DNA of 64,000 nucleotides from Streptomyces marincola (GCF_020410765.1 NZ_CP084541.1:5572001-5636000), one strand, 5' to 3'. Shown: positions 54,282 to 62,767, counted from the first letter of the stretch. Notes: generated by a model not told the origin, from the sequence alone. Program-made: numbers and translations.

Positions 54282-54950
54282 CTACGCGCGTTCCCGGGGG
54301 GACAGCAGGTCCTCCAGCTGCCCCTCGCTCGCCGCCGCGGCGACGAACAGCAACTCGTCGCCGGCCGCCAGCGCGTCGTCCGGATCGGGGATGAGCACGC
54401 GGGCGCCGCGGATGATGGTGACCAGCGCCGTGTCCTGGGGCCACGCCACCTCGCCCACGCGGGTGCCGACCAGGGCGGCCCCCTCGGGCAGCGTCAGCTC
54501 CACCAGGTTCGCCTCGCCCTGGCTGAACCGCATCAGGCGCACCAGGTCGCCGATGCTCACGGCCTCCTCCACCAGGGCCGACATCAGGCGCGGCGTCGAC
54601 ACCGCGACGTCGACGCCCCACGCGTCGTTGAACAGCCACTCGTTCTTCGGGTGGTTGACACGGGCGACCACGCGCGGCACGCCGTACTCCGTCTTGGCGA
54701 GGAGCGACACCACCAGGTTGACCTTGTCGTCGCCGCTGGCGGCGATGACCACCTGGCAGCGTTCCAGGGCCGCCTCGTCGAGCGCCGCGATCTCGCAGGC
54801 GTCCGCGAGCAGCCACTCGGCCTCGGGCACGCGTTCGACGGAGACCGCCTGGGGCGATTTGTCGATCAGCAGCACCTCGTGCCCGTTCTCCAGCAGCTCG
54901 GCCGCGACCGAACGGCCCACCGCGCCCGCGCCCGCGATCACCACTCTCAT
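54282..54950 (-). CDS. TrkA/KtrA-type potassium regulatory protein (RCK), second of a pair
   Basis: The 222-residue cytoplasmic protein has an RCK_N domain with the nucleotide-binding GAGAVGRSVAAELLENGHEV at the N-terminus, and an RCK_C domain (about residues 140-220) with LVELTLPEGAALVGTRVGEV. Such proteins gate potassium channels or transporters in response to ATP/ADP, NAD(H) or cyclic di-AMP. It is preceded by another RCK gene with 22 nt between and faces a KimA-like permease gene. No Trk/Ktr membrane subunit is adjacent. The pair corresponds to mycobacterial CeoB/CeoC. Confidence 0.92.
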   Translation of the reverse strand: MRVVIAGAGAVGRSVAAELLENGHEVLLIDKSPQAVSVERVPEAEWLLADACEIAALDEAALERCQVVIAASGDDKVNLVVSLLAKTEYGVPRVVARVNHPKNEWLFNDAWGVDVAVSTPRLMSALVEEAVSIGDLVRLMRFSQGEANLVELTLPEGAALVGTRVGEVAWPQDTALVTIIRGARVLIPDPDDALAAGDELLFVAAAASEGQLEDLLSPRERA

Positions 54951-54972
54951 GCCGTGTCTCCCTCGTGCCCCT

Positions 54973-55635
54973 TCACGACTCCTCCGGGCCGAGGAGGCAA
55001 GCCGCCTCCACGTCGGCGACCTGGTCGCTGTACATCATCACGTGCACCAGGTCCCCCTCCTGCAACACCGTCTGCGCGGTCGGCAGCATCGGCTCGCCCA
55101 TGCGCGTGAGGAACGCCACCCGCACGCCGGTCCGTTCCTGGAAGGCGCGGACCCCGTGGCCGAGCCAGGAGGCCGCGACGTGCACCTCGGACAACTGCAC
55201 GCCACCGCTCGGATCGCGCCACAGCGGCTCGGCACCGGCCGGCAGCAGCCGGCGCAGCATCTGGTCCGCGGTCCAGCGGACGGTGGCCACGGTCGGGATG
55301 CCGAACCGCTCGTACACCTCGGCGCGGCGCGGGTCGTAGATGCGGGCCGTGACGTTCTCCACGCCGAACACCTCGCGCGCCACCCGGGCGGCGATGATGT
55401 TGGAGTTGTCCCCGCTGCTGACCGCGGCGAAGGCGCCCGCGTCGGCGAGCCCGGCCTCGCGCAGCGTGTCCTGGTCGAAGCCGAGGCCGGTCACGCGCCG
55501 TCCGCCGAACCGGGAGCCGAGGCGCCGGAAGGCCGTCGGGTCCCGGTCGATGACGGCGACGGAATGACCGCGTTCCTCCAGGTTCTGCGCCAGGGTCGCG
55601 CCGACCCGGCCGCAGCCCATGATGACGATGTGCAT
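54973..55635 (-). CDS. TrkA/KtrA-type potassium regulatory protein (RCK), first of a pair
   Basis: The 220-residue RCK protein begins MHIVIMGCGRVGATLAQNLE, a Rossmann nucleotide site, and has a DRDP acidic end at the second strand. The C-terminal RCK_C domain is about residues 135-215. Unlike its neighbour it carries a Cys in the glycine loop. It is the first gene of the pair and shares a divergent 82-nt promoter region with the KimA-like gene, which suggests joint regulation of the two. Functional pairing of the two RCK proteins is an inference from co-transcription. Confidence 0.92.
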   Translation of the reverse strand: MHIVIMGCGRVGATLAQNLEERGHSVAVIDRDPTAFRRLGSRFGGRRVTGLGFDQDTLREAGLADAGAFAAVSSGDNSNIIAARVAREVFGVENVTARIYDPRRAEVYERFGIPTVATVRWTADQMLRRLLPAGAEPLWRDPSGGVQLSEVHVAASWLGHGVRAFQERTGVRVAFLTRMGEPMLPTAQTVLQEGDLVHVMMYSDQVADVEAACLLGPEES

Positions 55636-55717
55636 AGGTCTCCTTCAGTGCGCACCACGCTACCGGGCGCGGCGTCGGCTGTCCGTTCCGGCGCCTTCGG
55701 TCACGTACCGTGAGCGC

Positions 55718-57739
55718 ATGGCACGCACCAAGCGGGTGCTCCTGGGCCGGGCCCTGCGCAGTGACTCCGTGGGCCGCACCCTGCTCCCCAAGCGCCTCGC
55801 CCTGCCGGTCTTCGCCTCCGACCCGCTGTCGTCCGTCGCGTACGCGCCGGGCGAGATCCTGCTCGTCCTGTCCGTCGCGGGCGCGGCGGCCTACGCGGGC
55901 AGCGCCTGGATCACCGCGGCGGTCGCCGTCCTGATGGTCACCGTCGTCGCCTCCTACCGGCAGACGGTGCGCGCCTACCCCAACGGCGGGGGCGCCTACG
56001 CCGTGGTCTCGCGCACCTTCGGCCGCCGCGCCGGGCTGACCGTGGGCAGCGCCCTGCTGGTCGACTACGTGCTCACCGTCGCGGTCTCGGTCTCCGCGGG
56101 CGTCGACAACCTCGGGTCGGCCGTCGGCGCGGTCCGCGCGTACCCGGTGCCGAGCGCGCTTGCCGTCATCGCCGTGCTGACGCTGCTCAACCTCCGCGGC
56201 ACCCGCGAGTCCGGCCGGCTGTTCGCCGTGCCGACCTACGCGTTCGTCGTGTGCGTGCTGGCCATGATCCTCTGCGGAGCCGTCAGGGCGGCCGGGTTCG
56301 GCGACACCTTGCGCGCGCCCACCGCCGACTACGAGATCGCGGCGGAGCAGACCGGGCTCTCCGCGCTGGCCATGGGCTTCCTGCTGCTGCGCGCCTTCTC
56401 CTCCGGCTGCGCGGCCCTCACCGGCGTGGAGGCGATCAGCAACGGGGTGCCCGCGTTCCGCGAACCGAGAGGGCGCAACGCCGCGACCACGCTCACGATC
56501 ATGGGTGCGCTGGCCGTCACCATGTTCACAGGCGTGATGGCGCTCGCCCTGCACAGCGGCGTCCGGATGGCGCACGACCCGGCGCACGACCTGCTGATCG
56601 ACGGGCGGCCCGCGGGGGCCGGATACCACCAGGACCCGGTCATCGCCCAGGTGGGCGCCGCCGTGTTCGGCGCCGGCTCCGTGCCGTTCCTGTGCCTGGC
56701 GGCGGCCACCGCGCTCGTCCTCTTCCTCGCGGCCAACACCGCCTACAACGGCTTCCCCGTCCTCGGCTCGACCCTCGCGCAGGACCGCTACCTGCCCCGC
56801 CAGCTGCACACCCGCGGCGACCGCCTGGCCTACAGCAACGGCATCGTGTTCCTGACCCTGCTCGCCGCCGTCCTGGTCATCGCCTTCAGGGCCGACGTCA
56901 ACCAGCTCATCCAGCTGTACATCGTCGGCGTCTTCGTCTCGTTCACCTTCAGCCAGAGCGGCATGGTCAGGCACTGGAACCTGCTCCTCGCCGACGAACG
57001 CGACCCCGCGGCCCGGGGCCGCATGCGGCGCGCCCGCGCCCTGAACGGGTTCGGCGCCGGGCTGTGCGCCCTGGTCCTGGCCGTCGTGCTGGTGACCAAG
57101 CTCGGGCACGGGGCGTGGGTCTCCCTCGTCGGCATGGCCCTCTTCCACCTGGTGATGAGCGCCATCAGACGCCGCTACGACCAGGTCGCTGACGAACTGG
57201 AGCCCGACGCCCCCGCGGAACGCCTCGGCATCCGCCCCTCCCAGGTGCACGCCGTCGTCCTGGTGTCCCAGCTGCACAAGCCCACCTACCGCGCGCTCGC
57301 CTACGCCAGGCTGCTGCGGGCCCGGAGCCTGGCCGCCGTGACCATCGCCGTCGACCCGGAGGACGCCGGGCGGCTGGCCGAGGAGTGGCGGCGCCGGCAC
57401 GTCGACGTGCCGCTCCACGTTCTCGACGCCCCCTACCGCGAGATCACCCATCCGTTCGTCGCCTACGTCGAGGACCTGCGGCGCGCCCACCCCGACGACG
57501 TGGTGAGCGTCGTCATCCCCGAGTACGTGGTGGGCCACTGGTACGAGAGGCTGCTGCACAACCGGAGCGCGCTGCGGCTGCGGGCCAGGCTCCTGCACAC
57601 GCCGGGCGTCACCGTGACCACCGTGCCCTGGCGGCTGCGCTCGTCGGGGGCGGCCCTGGCCCGCATCGGACGGCACCATCCGCTGCACGCTCCCGGCGTG
57701 GTCAGGCGCGGCACCGGGCACCACCCGCGCCGACCGTAG
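55718..57739 (+). CDS. APC-family permease, KimA-like potassium transporter
   Basis: The 673-residue protein resembles Bacillus subtilis KimA, an APC/KUP-type high-affinity potassium importer. Blocks that match KimA as I remember it include LSSVAYAPGEILLVLSVAGA, YRQTVRAYPNGGGAYAVVSR, FSSGCAALTGVEAISNGVPA and RYLPRQLHTRGDRLAYSNGI. Twelve hydrophobic segments precede a soluble C-terminal domain (about residues 490-660) of the universal-stress-like type, with YEVRLLHNRSALRLR-like sequence. The ATG lies 6 nt after TACCGT, so the mRNA is probably leaderless. It diverges from two RCK proteins, likely regulators. KimA is controlled by c-di-AMP in Bacillus, but no riboswitch is recognised here. Confidence 0.88.
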   Translation: MARTKRVLLGRALRSDSVGRTLLPKRLALPVFASDPLSSVAYAPGEILLVLSVAGAAAYAGSAWITAAVAVLMVTVVASYRQTVRAYPNGGGAYAVVSRTFGRRAGLTVGSALLVDYVLTVAVSVSAGVDNLGSAVGAVRAYPVPSALAVIAVLTLLNLRGTRESGRLFAVPTYAFVVCVLAMILCGAVRAAGFGDTLRAPTADYEIAAEQTGLSALAMGFLLLRAFSSGCAALTGVEAISNGVPAFREPRGRNAATTLTIMGALAVTMFTGVMALALHSGVRMAHDPAHDLLIDGRPAGAGYHQDPVIAQVGAAVFGAGSVPFLCLAAATALVLFLAANTAYNGFPVLGSTLAQDRYLPRQLHTRGDRLAYSNGIVFLTLLAAVLVIAFRADVNQLIQLYIVGVFVSFTFSQSGMVRHWNLLLADERDPAARGRMRRARALNGFGAGLCALVLAVVLVTKLGHGAWVSLVGMALFHLVMSAIRRRYDQVADELEPDAPAERLGIRPSQVHAVVLVSQLHKPTYRALAYARLLRARSLAAVTIAVDPEDAGRLAEEWRRRHVDVPLHVLDAPYREITHPFVAYVEDLRRAHPDDVVSVVIPEYVVGHWYERLLHNRSALRLRARLLHTPGVTVTTVPWRLRSSGAALARIGRHHPLHAPGVVRRGTGHHPRRP

Positions 57740-57779
57740 ACTGGAACGCCGCTGTCGCCGACGTTCGGAGCACCCCCTC

Positions 57780-59141
57780 ATGCCCACCGCAGAACCCTCG
57801 CCCAAGGCGGCATCCCTGGTCGGGCAGGAGTACGAGGTCGAGGTCGGGCCGGTGGCGCACGGCGGCCACTGCGTGGCCCGCACCGCCGAGGGCCGGGTGC
57901 TGTTCGTCCGCCACACGCTGCCGGGGGAACGCGTCGTGGTGCGCGTCACCGAGGGGCGCGAGGACTCGCGCTACCTGCGCGCGGACGCCGTGCGCGTGCT
58001 GACCCCCGCCAAGGACCGCGTTCCCGCGCCCTGCCCGTTCTCCGGGCCCGGCCGGTGCGGCGGCTGCGACTGGCAGCACGTCAAGCCGGGCGCGCAGCGC
58101 CGGCTGAAGGGCGAGGTGCTCGCCGAGCACCTGCGTTCGCTCGCCGGGCTCACGGCCGAGGAGGCGGGCTGGGACGGCACCGTCGAGCCGGCGCCGGGGG
58201 ACAAGGTGCCGGCCGGCGAGGTGCCCGCCTGGCGCACCCGCGTGCAGTTCGCGGTCGACGAGCAGGGCAGGCCGGGGCTGCGCAGGCACCGCTCGCACGA
58301 GGTCGAGCCCGTCGACCGCTGCCTGATCGCCGCCGAGGGCGTCGAGGAACTGGGCGTCGAACGGCGCGCCTGGCCCGGCATCGAGTCCGTCGAGGTGGCC
58401 GCGGCCACCGGTTCGAACGACCGGCTCGTCGTGCTCACCCCGCGCCCGGGCGCCCGGCTGCCCCTCGTCGAGCTGGACCGGCCGGTGTCCGTGATGCGCG
58501 CGGAGCCCTCCCGTTCGCGCGGCGGGGAGCCGCCGCTGCACCGGGTGCACGGCCGCGCCTTCGTGCGGGAACGCGCCGACGGCCGCACCTGGCGGGTCGG
58601 CGGCGGCGGGTTCTGGCAGGGCCACCGGGAGGCGGCCGGCGTGCTGGTGGACGCGGTGATGCGCGGCCTCACCCCGCGCAAGGGCGAGATGGCCATCGAC
58701 CTGTACTGCGGGGCCGGCCTCTTCGCCGGGGCGCTCGCCGACCGGGTGGGGGAGCGCGGCGCGGTGCTCGGTATCGAGGCGTCCAAGCGGGCCGTCGAGG
58801 ACGCCAGGCACAACCTCGCGGACTTCCCGCGGGTGCGCGTCGAACACGGGCCGGTGGCCAAGGTGCTGCCCCGTACCGGCATCGCGAGCGCCGACCTGGT
58901 CGTGCTCGACCCGCCGCGCGCCGGCGCGGGCGGGGAGGTCGTGCGCCGCGTCGCCGGTCTCGGCGCCCGGCGCATCGCGTACGTGGCCTGCGACCCGGCC
59001 GCGCTGGCGCGCGACCTGGCCCACTTCCGCGCCGCCGGGTACGTGCCGCGTTTCCTGCGGGCCTTCGACCTCTTCCCGATGACGCACCACCTGGAGTGCG
59101 TGGCGATCCTGGAGCCGGCCGCGAAGGGTGCGCGGGCCTGA
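57780..59141 (+). CDS. TrmA/RumA-type RNA 5-methyluridine methyltransferase with TRAM domain
   Basis: The 453-residue enzyme methylates uridine in tRNA or rRNA using SAM. A TRAM domain (about residues 12-75) comes first. Three Cys in APCPFSGPGRCGGCDWQHVK (residues 85, 93, 96) and one near residue 181 would bind a [4Fe-4S] cluster, as in RlmD. The Rossmann SAM site is MAIDLYCGAGLFAGALADRV. The nucleophilic Cys is in RIAYVACDPAALARDLAHF. Which uridine it modifies cannot be seen. It lies 40 nt after the KimA-like gene on the same strand and is the last housekeeping gene before the accessory cassette. Confidence 0.92.
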   Translation: MPTAEPSPKAASLVGQEYEVEVGPVAHGGHCVARTAEGRVLFVRHTLPGERVVVRVTEGREDSRYLRADAVRVLTPAKDRVPAPCPFSGPGRCGGCDWQHVKPGAQRRLKGEVLAEHLRSLAGLTAEEAGWDGTVEPAPGDKVPAGEVPAWRTRVQFAVDEQGRPGLRRHRSHEVEPVDRCLIAAEGVEELGVERRAWPGIESVEVAAATGSNDRLVVLTPRPGARLPLVELDRPVSVMRAEPSRSRGGEPPLHRVHGRAFVRERADGRTWRVGGGGFWQGHREAAGVLVDAVMRGLTPRKGEMAIDLYCGAGLFAGALADRVGERGAVLGIEASKRAVEDARHNLADFPRVRVEHGPVAKVLPRTGIASADLVVLDPPRAGAGGEVVRRVAGLGARRIAYVACDPAALARDLAHFRAAGYVPRFLRAFDLFPMTHHLECVAILEPAAKGARA

Positions 59142-59220
59142 GCCGTGCCGCGCCCCGCGCCGGGTCGGAATCCGGGTCGGCGCTGCGCCGGTCGCTCAGC
59201 CGTCACCGCGGATCACCGCC

Positions 59221-59226
59221 GGTAGG
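59221..59226 (+). promoter_or_regulatory. -10 hexamer upstream of the DUF262 cassette
   Basis: TAGGGT lies 62 nt before the DUF262 start and would give a leader of about 55 nt. A -35 match is weak. It suggests that the cassette has its own promoter. Confidence 0.4.
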
Positions 59227-59288
59227 GTGGAAGCGGACCGGGACGAGCGGGCGACCCGGCGTAAGGGCTCTCAGGGCGGCGAGAGGAT

Positions 59289-60551
59289 GTGGCGGCGCTG
59301 GAGGACAGCAGCCAGGGGCGCGCGCGGGACCGCAGGTCGTTGTACGAGCGCTACCAGGAGACAGGCGCGACGAAGAACTTCGAGGGCGCGGACGAGCTGT
59401 TCGCTCTGGAGACCGCTTCCGACGGCCGGCCCACCGATGTCGAGCGCGAGGACACGGAGGAGGGCGTCGAGCGGATCACCTCCCCGTTCGATCCGGAGCA
59501 GATCGACATCGAGACCCGGACCTCGACCGTCGACCTGCTGCTCTCCCGGCTCCGCAACGACATGATCGACCTGGCGCCCGACTTCCAGCGCCGGGCCGGT
59601 ATCTGGACGGACGAGAAGCAGAGTCGCCTGATCGAGTCGCTGCTCCTGCGCATTCCCATTCCGTCCTTCTACGCGGCCGAGCAGAAGGACGGCACCTGGG
59701 TCATTGTGGACGGCATCCAGCGCCTGACCTCCATCGCCCGCTTCTTCGACGCGGAACTGGTCGGCGCGTCACCGCTGAGACTGACCGGCCTTGAGTACCT
59801 TCTCCACTTCGCGGGGAAAGGGCTCGCGGACCTGTCGGGCAAGTTGCAGATCCGGTTGCGGGAGACGGAGGTGGTCGTCCACGTCATCCGGCGCGGCACC
59901 CCGGAACCGGTCATGTTCAACATCTTCGCCCGTATCAACACCGGCGGTGAGCCCCTGACCCGGCAGGAGATCCGGCACGCGCTGATCCCCGGCCGTGCCA
60001 GGACCGTCCTGGCGGAACTCGCCGCGTCCGACGAGTTCCGCGACGCGACCGGCCACAGCGTGGTCGGGGACCGGATGGCCGATCGGGAAATGGTGCTGCG
60101 CTTCCTCGCCTTCCGGCTCCTCCCTCCGGAGGGGTACCGCAGCGGGGACTTCGACGGGTTGCTGGCGGAGGCGATGCACCGCGTCAACCGCCTCGACGCC
60201 GCCGAGGAGGCCGTTCTCAGACAGGAGTTCACCGCGGCCATGACAGCGGCCGAGAAGGTCTTCGGCGTGCACGCCTTCCGTAAATACCGCACTGGTCAGC
60301 AGCGCAAGTCTCCTATCAACAAAGCTCTGTTCGAAGCCATCGCGGTGAGCCTGACGGAGCTGGGCGAGGAGCAGTGCGGCAGGTTGGAGCGGTCCGCTAC
60401 CCTGAGCGCGTTCGCGGAACTCATGGAGGATCCCGACTTCGAACGGTCCATCTCCGTGGCCACGGGCGATCCCAAGAAGGTGAGGAAGAGGTTCGCATCC
60501 GTGCGGCAGCTGTTCCGGCACCTCCTCGCACCTGGAGCAACCCAGCAGTGA
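59289..60551 (+). CDS. DUF262 (GmrS-like) protein of a three-gene cassette
   Basis: The 420-residue protein has an N-terminal acidic stretch, then a DUF262 domain (about residues 75-235): LAPDFQRRAGIW at 95-106, the core motif VDGIQRLTS at 140-148, and FARINTGGEPLTRQEIRHAL at 213-232. DUF262 proteins are ParB/Srx-type nucleotide-binding domains, often NTP-hydrolysing subunits of restriction enzymes such as GmrSD. The usual DGQQR is DGIQR here. A C-terminal HNH (DUF1524/GmrD) domain is absent; the C-terminus is helical and ends KKVRKRFASVRQLFRHLL. Start is GTG and the stop overlaps the ATPase GTG by 4 nt. An anti-phage role is inferred from domain company. Confidence 0.8.
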   Translation: MAALEDSSQGRARDRRSLYERYQETGATKNFEGADELFALETASDGRPTDVEREDTEEGVERITSPFDPEQIDIETRTSTVDLLLSRLRNDMIDLAPDFQRRAGIWTDEKQSRLIESLLLRIPIPSFYAAEQKDGTWVIVDGIQRLTSIARFFDAELVGASPLRLTGLEYLLHFAGKGLADLSGKLQIRLRETEVVVHVIRRGTPEPVMFNIFARINTGGEPLTRQEIRHALIPGRARTVLAELAASDEFRDATGHSVVGDRMADREMVLRFLAFRLLPPEGYRSGDFDGLLAEAMHRVNRLDAAEEAVLRQEFTAAMTAAEKVFGVHAFRKYRTGQQRKSPINKALFEAIAVSLTELGEEQCGRLERSATLSAFAELMEDPDFERSISVATGDPKKVRKRFASVRQLFRHLLAPGATQQ

Positions 60552-61672
60552 TCGACCGGCTCACCCTCGTCAACTTCAAAGCATTCCGCCGGCTTGAGCT
60601 TCCCCTGGGGCCCCTGACCCTCCTCACCGGTCTGAACTCGTCCGGCAAGAGCAGCGTGCTCCACGCGCTCGCCCTGCTCCGTCAGTCGTTCGAGAACACC
60701 AGGTCGGCCGGCTCCGCGGGAGGGCTGCTGCTGAACGGCGACCTGGTGGAACTGGGCAGTGCCAGGGACGTCCTGCACGACGACTTCGGCCCTGCGGACG
60801 ACCTGGTGGACGCGGACACCCCCGTGGTCGGCCTCGTGGTCGAAGCCGGTCGGGCCTTCCGTTTCGTCGGCCTCTACGACCCGCAGGAGCCGGACGAGGA
60901 CCTGATGGAGACGCGCGTGCCGCGCGCGCTCCCGGATTTCCTCGCCCTGCCCTTCCAGTACCTCCACGCCGACCGCATCACGCCGGCCGTCACCTACCCG
61001 CGGTCCCGGCAGGTGGCCATCGACCGGGAGTTCCTCGGCGTCCGGGGCGAGCACACCGTCAACTACCTGCGCCACTACGGGGAGCGGGAGGTCCCCGACG
61101 GGCCGCTGCGTCATCCGCGGGCCTCGTCGCCCCAGCTCCGCGACCAGACCGTCGCCTGGATGCAGGAGCTGTGCCCCGGGGTGAACCTCCAGGCAGCCCC
61201 GATCGAGGGCACCGACTCCGTCCGCCTCTCCTACGGGTTCGGCGGCACCGCGGGAATCAACGCCTCGCGCCGTCGCCGCCCCACCCATGTCGGTTTCGGG
61301 CTCACGTACGCCCTGCCGATCGTCGTCGCCTGCCTCACCGCCGTCCCCGGCAGTCTGATCCTCCTGGAGAATCCCGAGGCCCACCTCCATCCCAAGGGCC
61401 AGAGCCGGATGGCGGCCCTGATCGCCGCGGGCGCCGTCTGCGGGGCTCAGCTGGTCGTCGAGACCCACAGCGACCACGTGCTGAACGGCGTACGTCTCGC
61501 GGTCAAGCGCGGTGTCCTGCGGCCGGACGACACCGTCATCCACTTCTTCAGGGGCGACGGTTCGGGCGCCGACGCCATAAGCCCACGTGTCGACAAGGAC
61601 GGCATGCTCGCCCAGTGGCCCGAAGGCTTCTTCGACGAGTGGGAGAACTCGCTCGATCAACTGCTCGACTGA
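60548..61672 (+). CDS. OLD/RecF-like AAA ATPase with DUF3696-type tail
   Basis: This 374-residue ABC/SMC-type ATPase has Walker A GLNSSGKSS (residues 28-36), a variant signature THVGFGLTYALPI (246-258), Walker B SLILLENPEAHLHP (269-282) and the H-loop VETHSDH (304-310). A short C-terminal motif DGMLAQWPEGFFDEWENS (351-368) matches DUF3696, found in predicted ATPases of COG4938. No TOPRIM nuclease domain is attached, so it differs from true OLD proteins. Translation starts at a GTG overlapping the DUF262 stop, so the two gene products are made together. It probably senses a substrate or drives the action of its partners; the exact role is unknown. Confidence 0.85.
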   Translation: MIDRLTLVNFKAFRRLELPLGPLTLLTGLNSSGKSSVLHALALLRQSFENTRSAGSAGGLLLNGDLVELGSARDVLHDDFGPADDLVDADTPVVGLVVEAGRAFRFVGLYDPQEPDEDLMETRVPRALPDFLALPFQYLHADRITPAVTYPRSRQVAIDREFLGVRGEHTVNYLRHYGEREVPDGPLRHPRASSPQLRDQTVAWMQELCPGVNLQAAPIEGTDSVRLSYGFGGTAGINASRRRRPTHVGFGLTYALPIVVACLTAVPGSLILLENPEAHLHPKGQSRMAALIAAGAVCGAQLVVETHSDHVLNGVRLAVKRGVLRPDDTVIHFFRGDGSGADAISPRVDKDGMLAQWPEGFFDEWENSLDQLLD

Positions 61673-61703
61673 TGCGGGGCCGTCGACAACGAAGGGGAAG
61701 CGC

Positions 61704-62636
61704 GTGCCGCTGCTGTTCTTGAACGAGAAGTCGTGGGGCACGACGTGCGGCAAGGCCCGAGCCGATGCGGCCATGGCCGATTTCGTGGATGTCGTGCGCG
61801 CGGTCGCCGATGAGGATCGGTCGGGTACGTCCCTGGTCAGCGAGGTCGAGCTGAAGAGTCTGGACGTCGCCGATGGCTATCCGATCGGCAAGTGGATCGG
61901 CGGCAGTCCGAAGAACCATGTGCGCTGGCAGCGGCTCCTGGCGCTGCGCAACAGGGCTCCGGTCCGCAGCGTCTATCCGACACCCGACGCCGACGACCAC
62001 CTCGAATACCGGCACGAGGACACGGCCGTCGTGGGGATGGGCGCGGCGCACTTCATGGACGGTGTGGCGGTCAGCCTGCCGGTGGCGCCGTCGTGGTCCA
62101 CCTCCTCGATCACGCTCGATCGGCGTGAACTCGTCGAACTCGACGACGGATCACTGGAGTACGAGCACGGTGTCGTCAAGGTGCGCCACGTGTCCGCGGT
62201 GTCGCACGTCGAGACGCATCGTTCCTGGATCAGGGATGCGGCCCTGTCCCGGGCGGCCACGGGGCGCCAGGTCTGGGAGCACAGGGAGGACCTGTACCCG
62301 CACCTTCAGTTCCTGCCCCGCACCGAAGCCCAGCTGAGCGACCTGGACCCGCGCTGGGTCGTGCCCGTCCGGCGGTGTCTCGAACGGCTCGACGCCGCGG
62401 CGGCCGACTGGGACGCCGCCGTCGCTCCCGAGCCGGAATGGCAGAGCAGAGTGACCCCGGAGGGCGAGACCCGCAAACGCGTGTGCCGCTTCGAGGACGT
62501 GGACGGGGAGTGGCGCACGTTTCATCTCCATGCCCGCTTCACGCCGGGAGCCGGCCGCATCCACTTCCGCCTGATCGGTGAGGAGAACCGGATCCGCGTC
62601 GCGCACGTCGGCCGCAAGATCCGTCCGGACCTGTGA
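61704..62636 (+). CDS. Third protein of the DUF262/ATPase cassette, unknown function
   Basis: I do not recognise this 310-residue protein. It begins MPLLFLNEKSWGTTCGKARA, and a conserved-looking mid-region includes WQRLLALRNRAPVRS and VGMGAAHFMDGVAVSLPV. Toward the C-terminus LYPHLQFLPRTEAQLSDLDP is followed by a short compact domain with CRFEDVDGEWRTFHLHARFT and then PGAGRIHFRLI. That last block looks like a small strand-rich domain with a central His, similar in style to small domains in other phage-defence cassettes. No nuclease, protease or NADase motif is evident. The GTG start has GAAGGGGA upstream, 31 nt after the ATPase stop. It is likely the effector or target-recognition subunit. 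Confidence 0.7.
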   Translation: MPLLFLNEKSWGTTCGKARADAAMADFVDVVRAVADEDRSGTSLVSEVELKSLDVADGYPIGKWIGGSPKNHVRWQRLLALRNRAPVRSVYPTPDADDHLEYRHEDTAVVGMGAAHFMDGVAVSLPVAPSWSTSSITLDRRELVELDDGSLEYEHGVVKVRHVSAVSHVETHRSWIRDAALSRAATGRQVWEHREDLYPHLQFLPRTEAQLSDLDPRWVVPVRRCLERLDAAAADWDAAVAPEPEWQSRVTPEGETRKRVCRFEDVDGEWRTFHLHARFTPGAGRIHFRLIGEENRIRVAHVGRKIRPDL

Positions 62637-62767
62637 CCGAGTGCGGAAGCCGCCCGCGCGGCTCCGGCCCCGCCGGGCCGCGAAGGACGTCGTTCGGACC
62701 CGTGTCGTCCCGTCGCGCGGGGTGGGCGTCGCCGCGCCGCCGGATGCCAGTCCGGCATCATCGGCGC

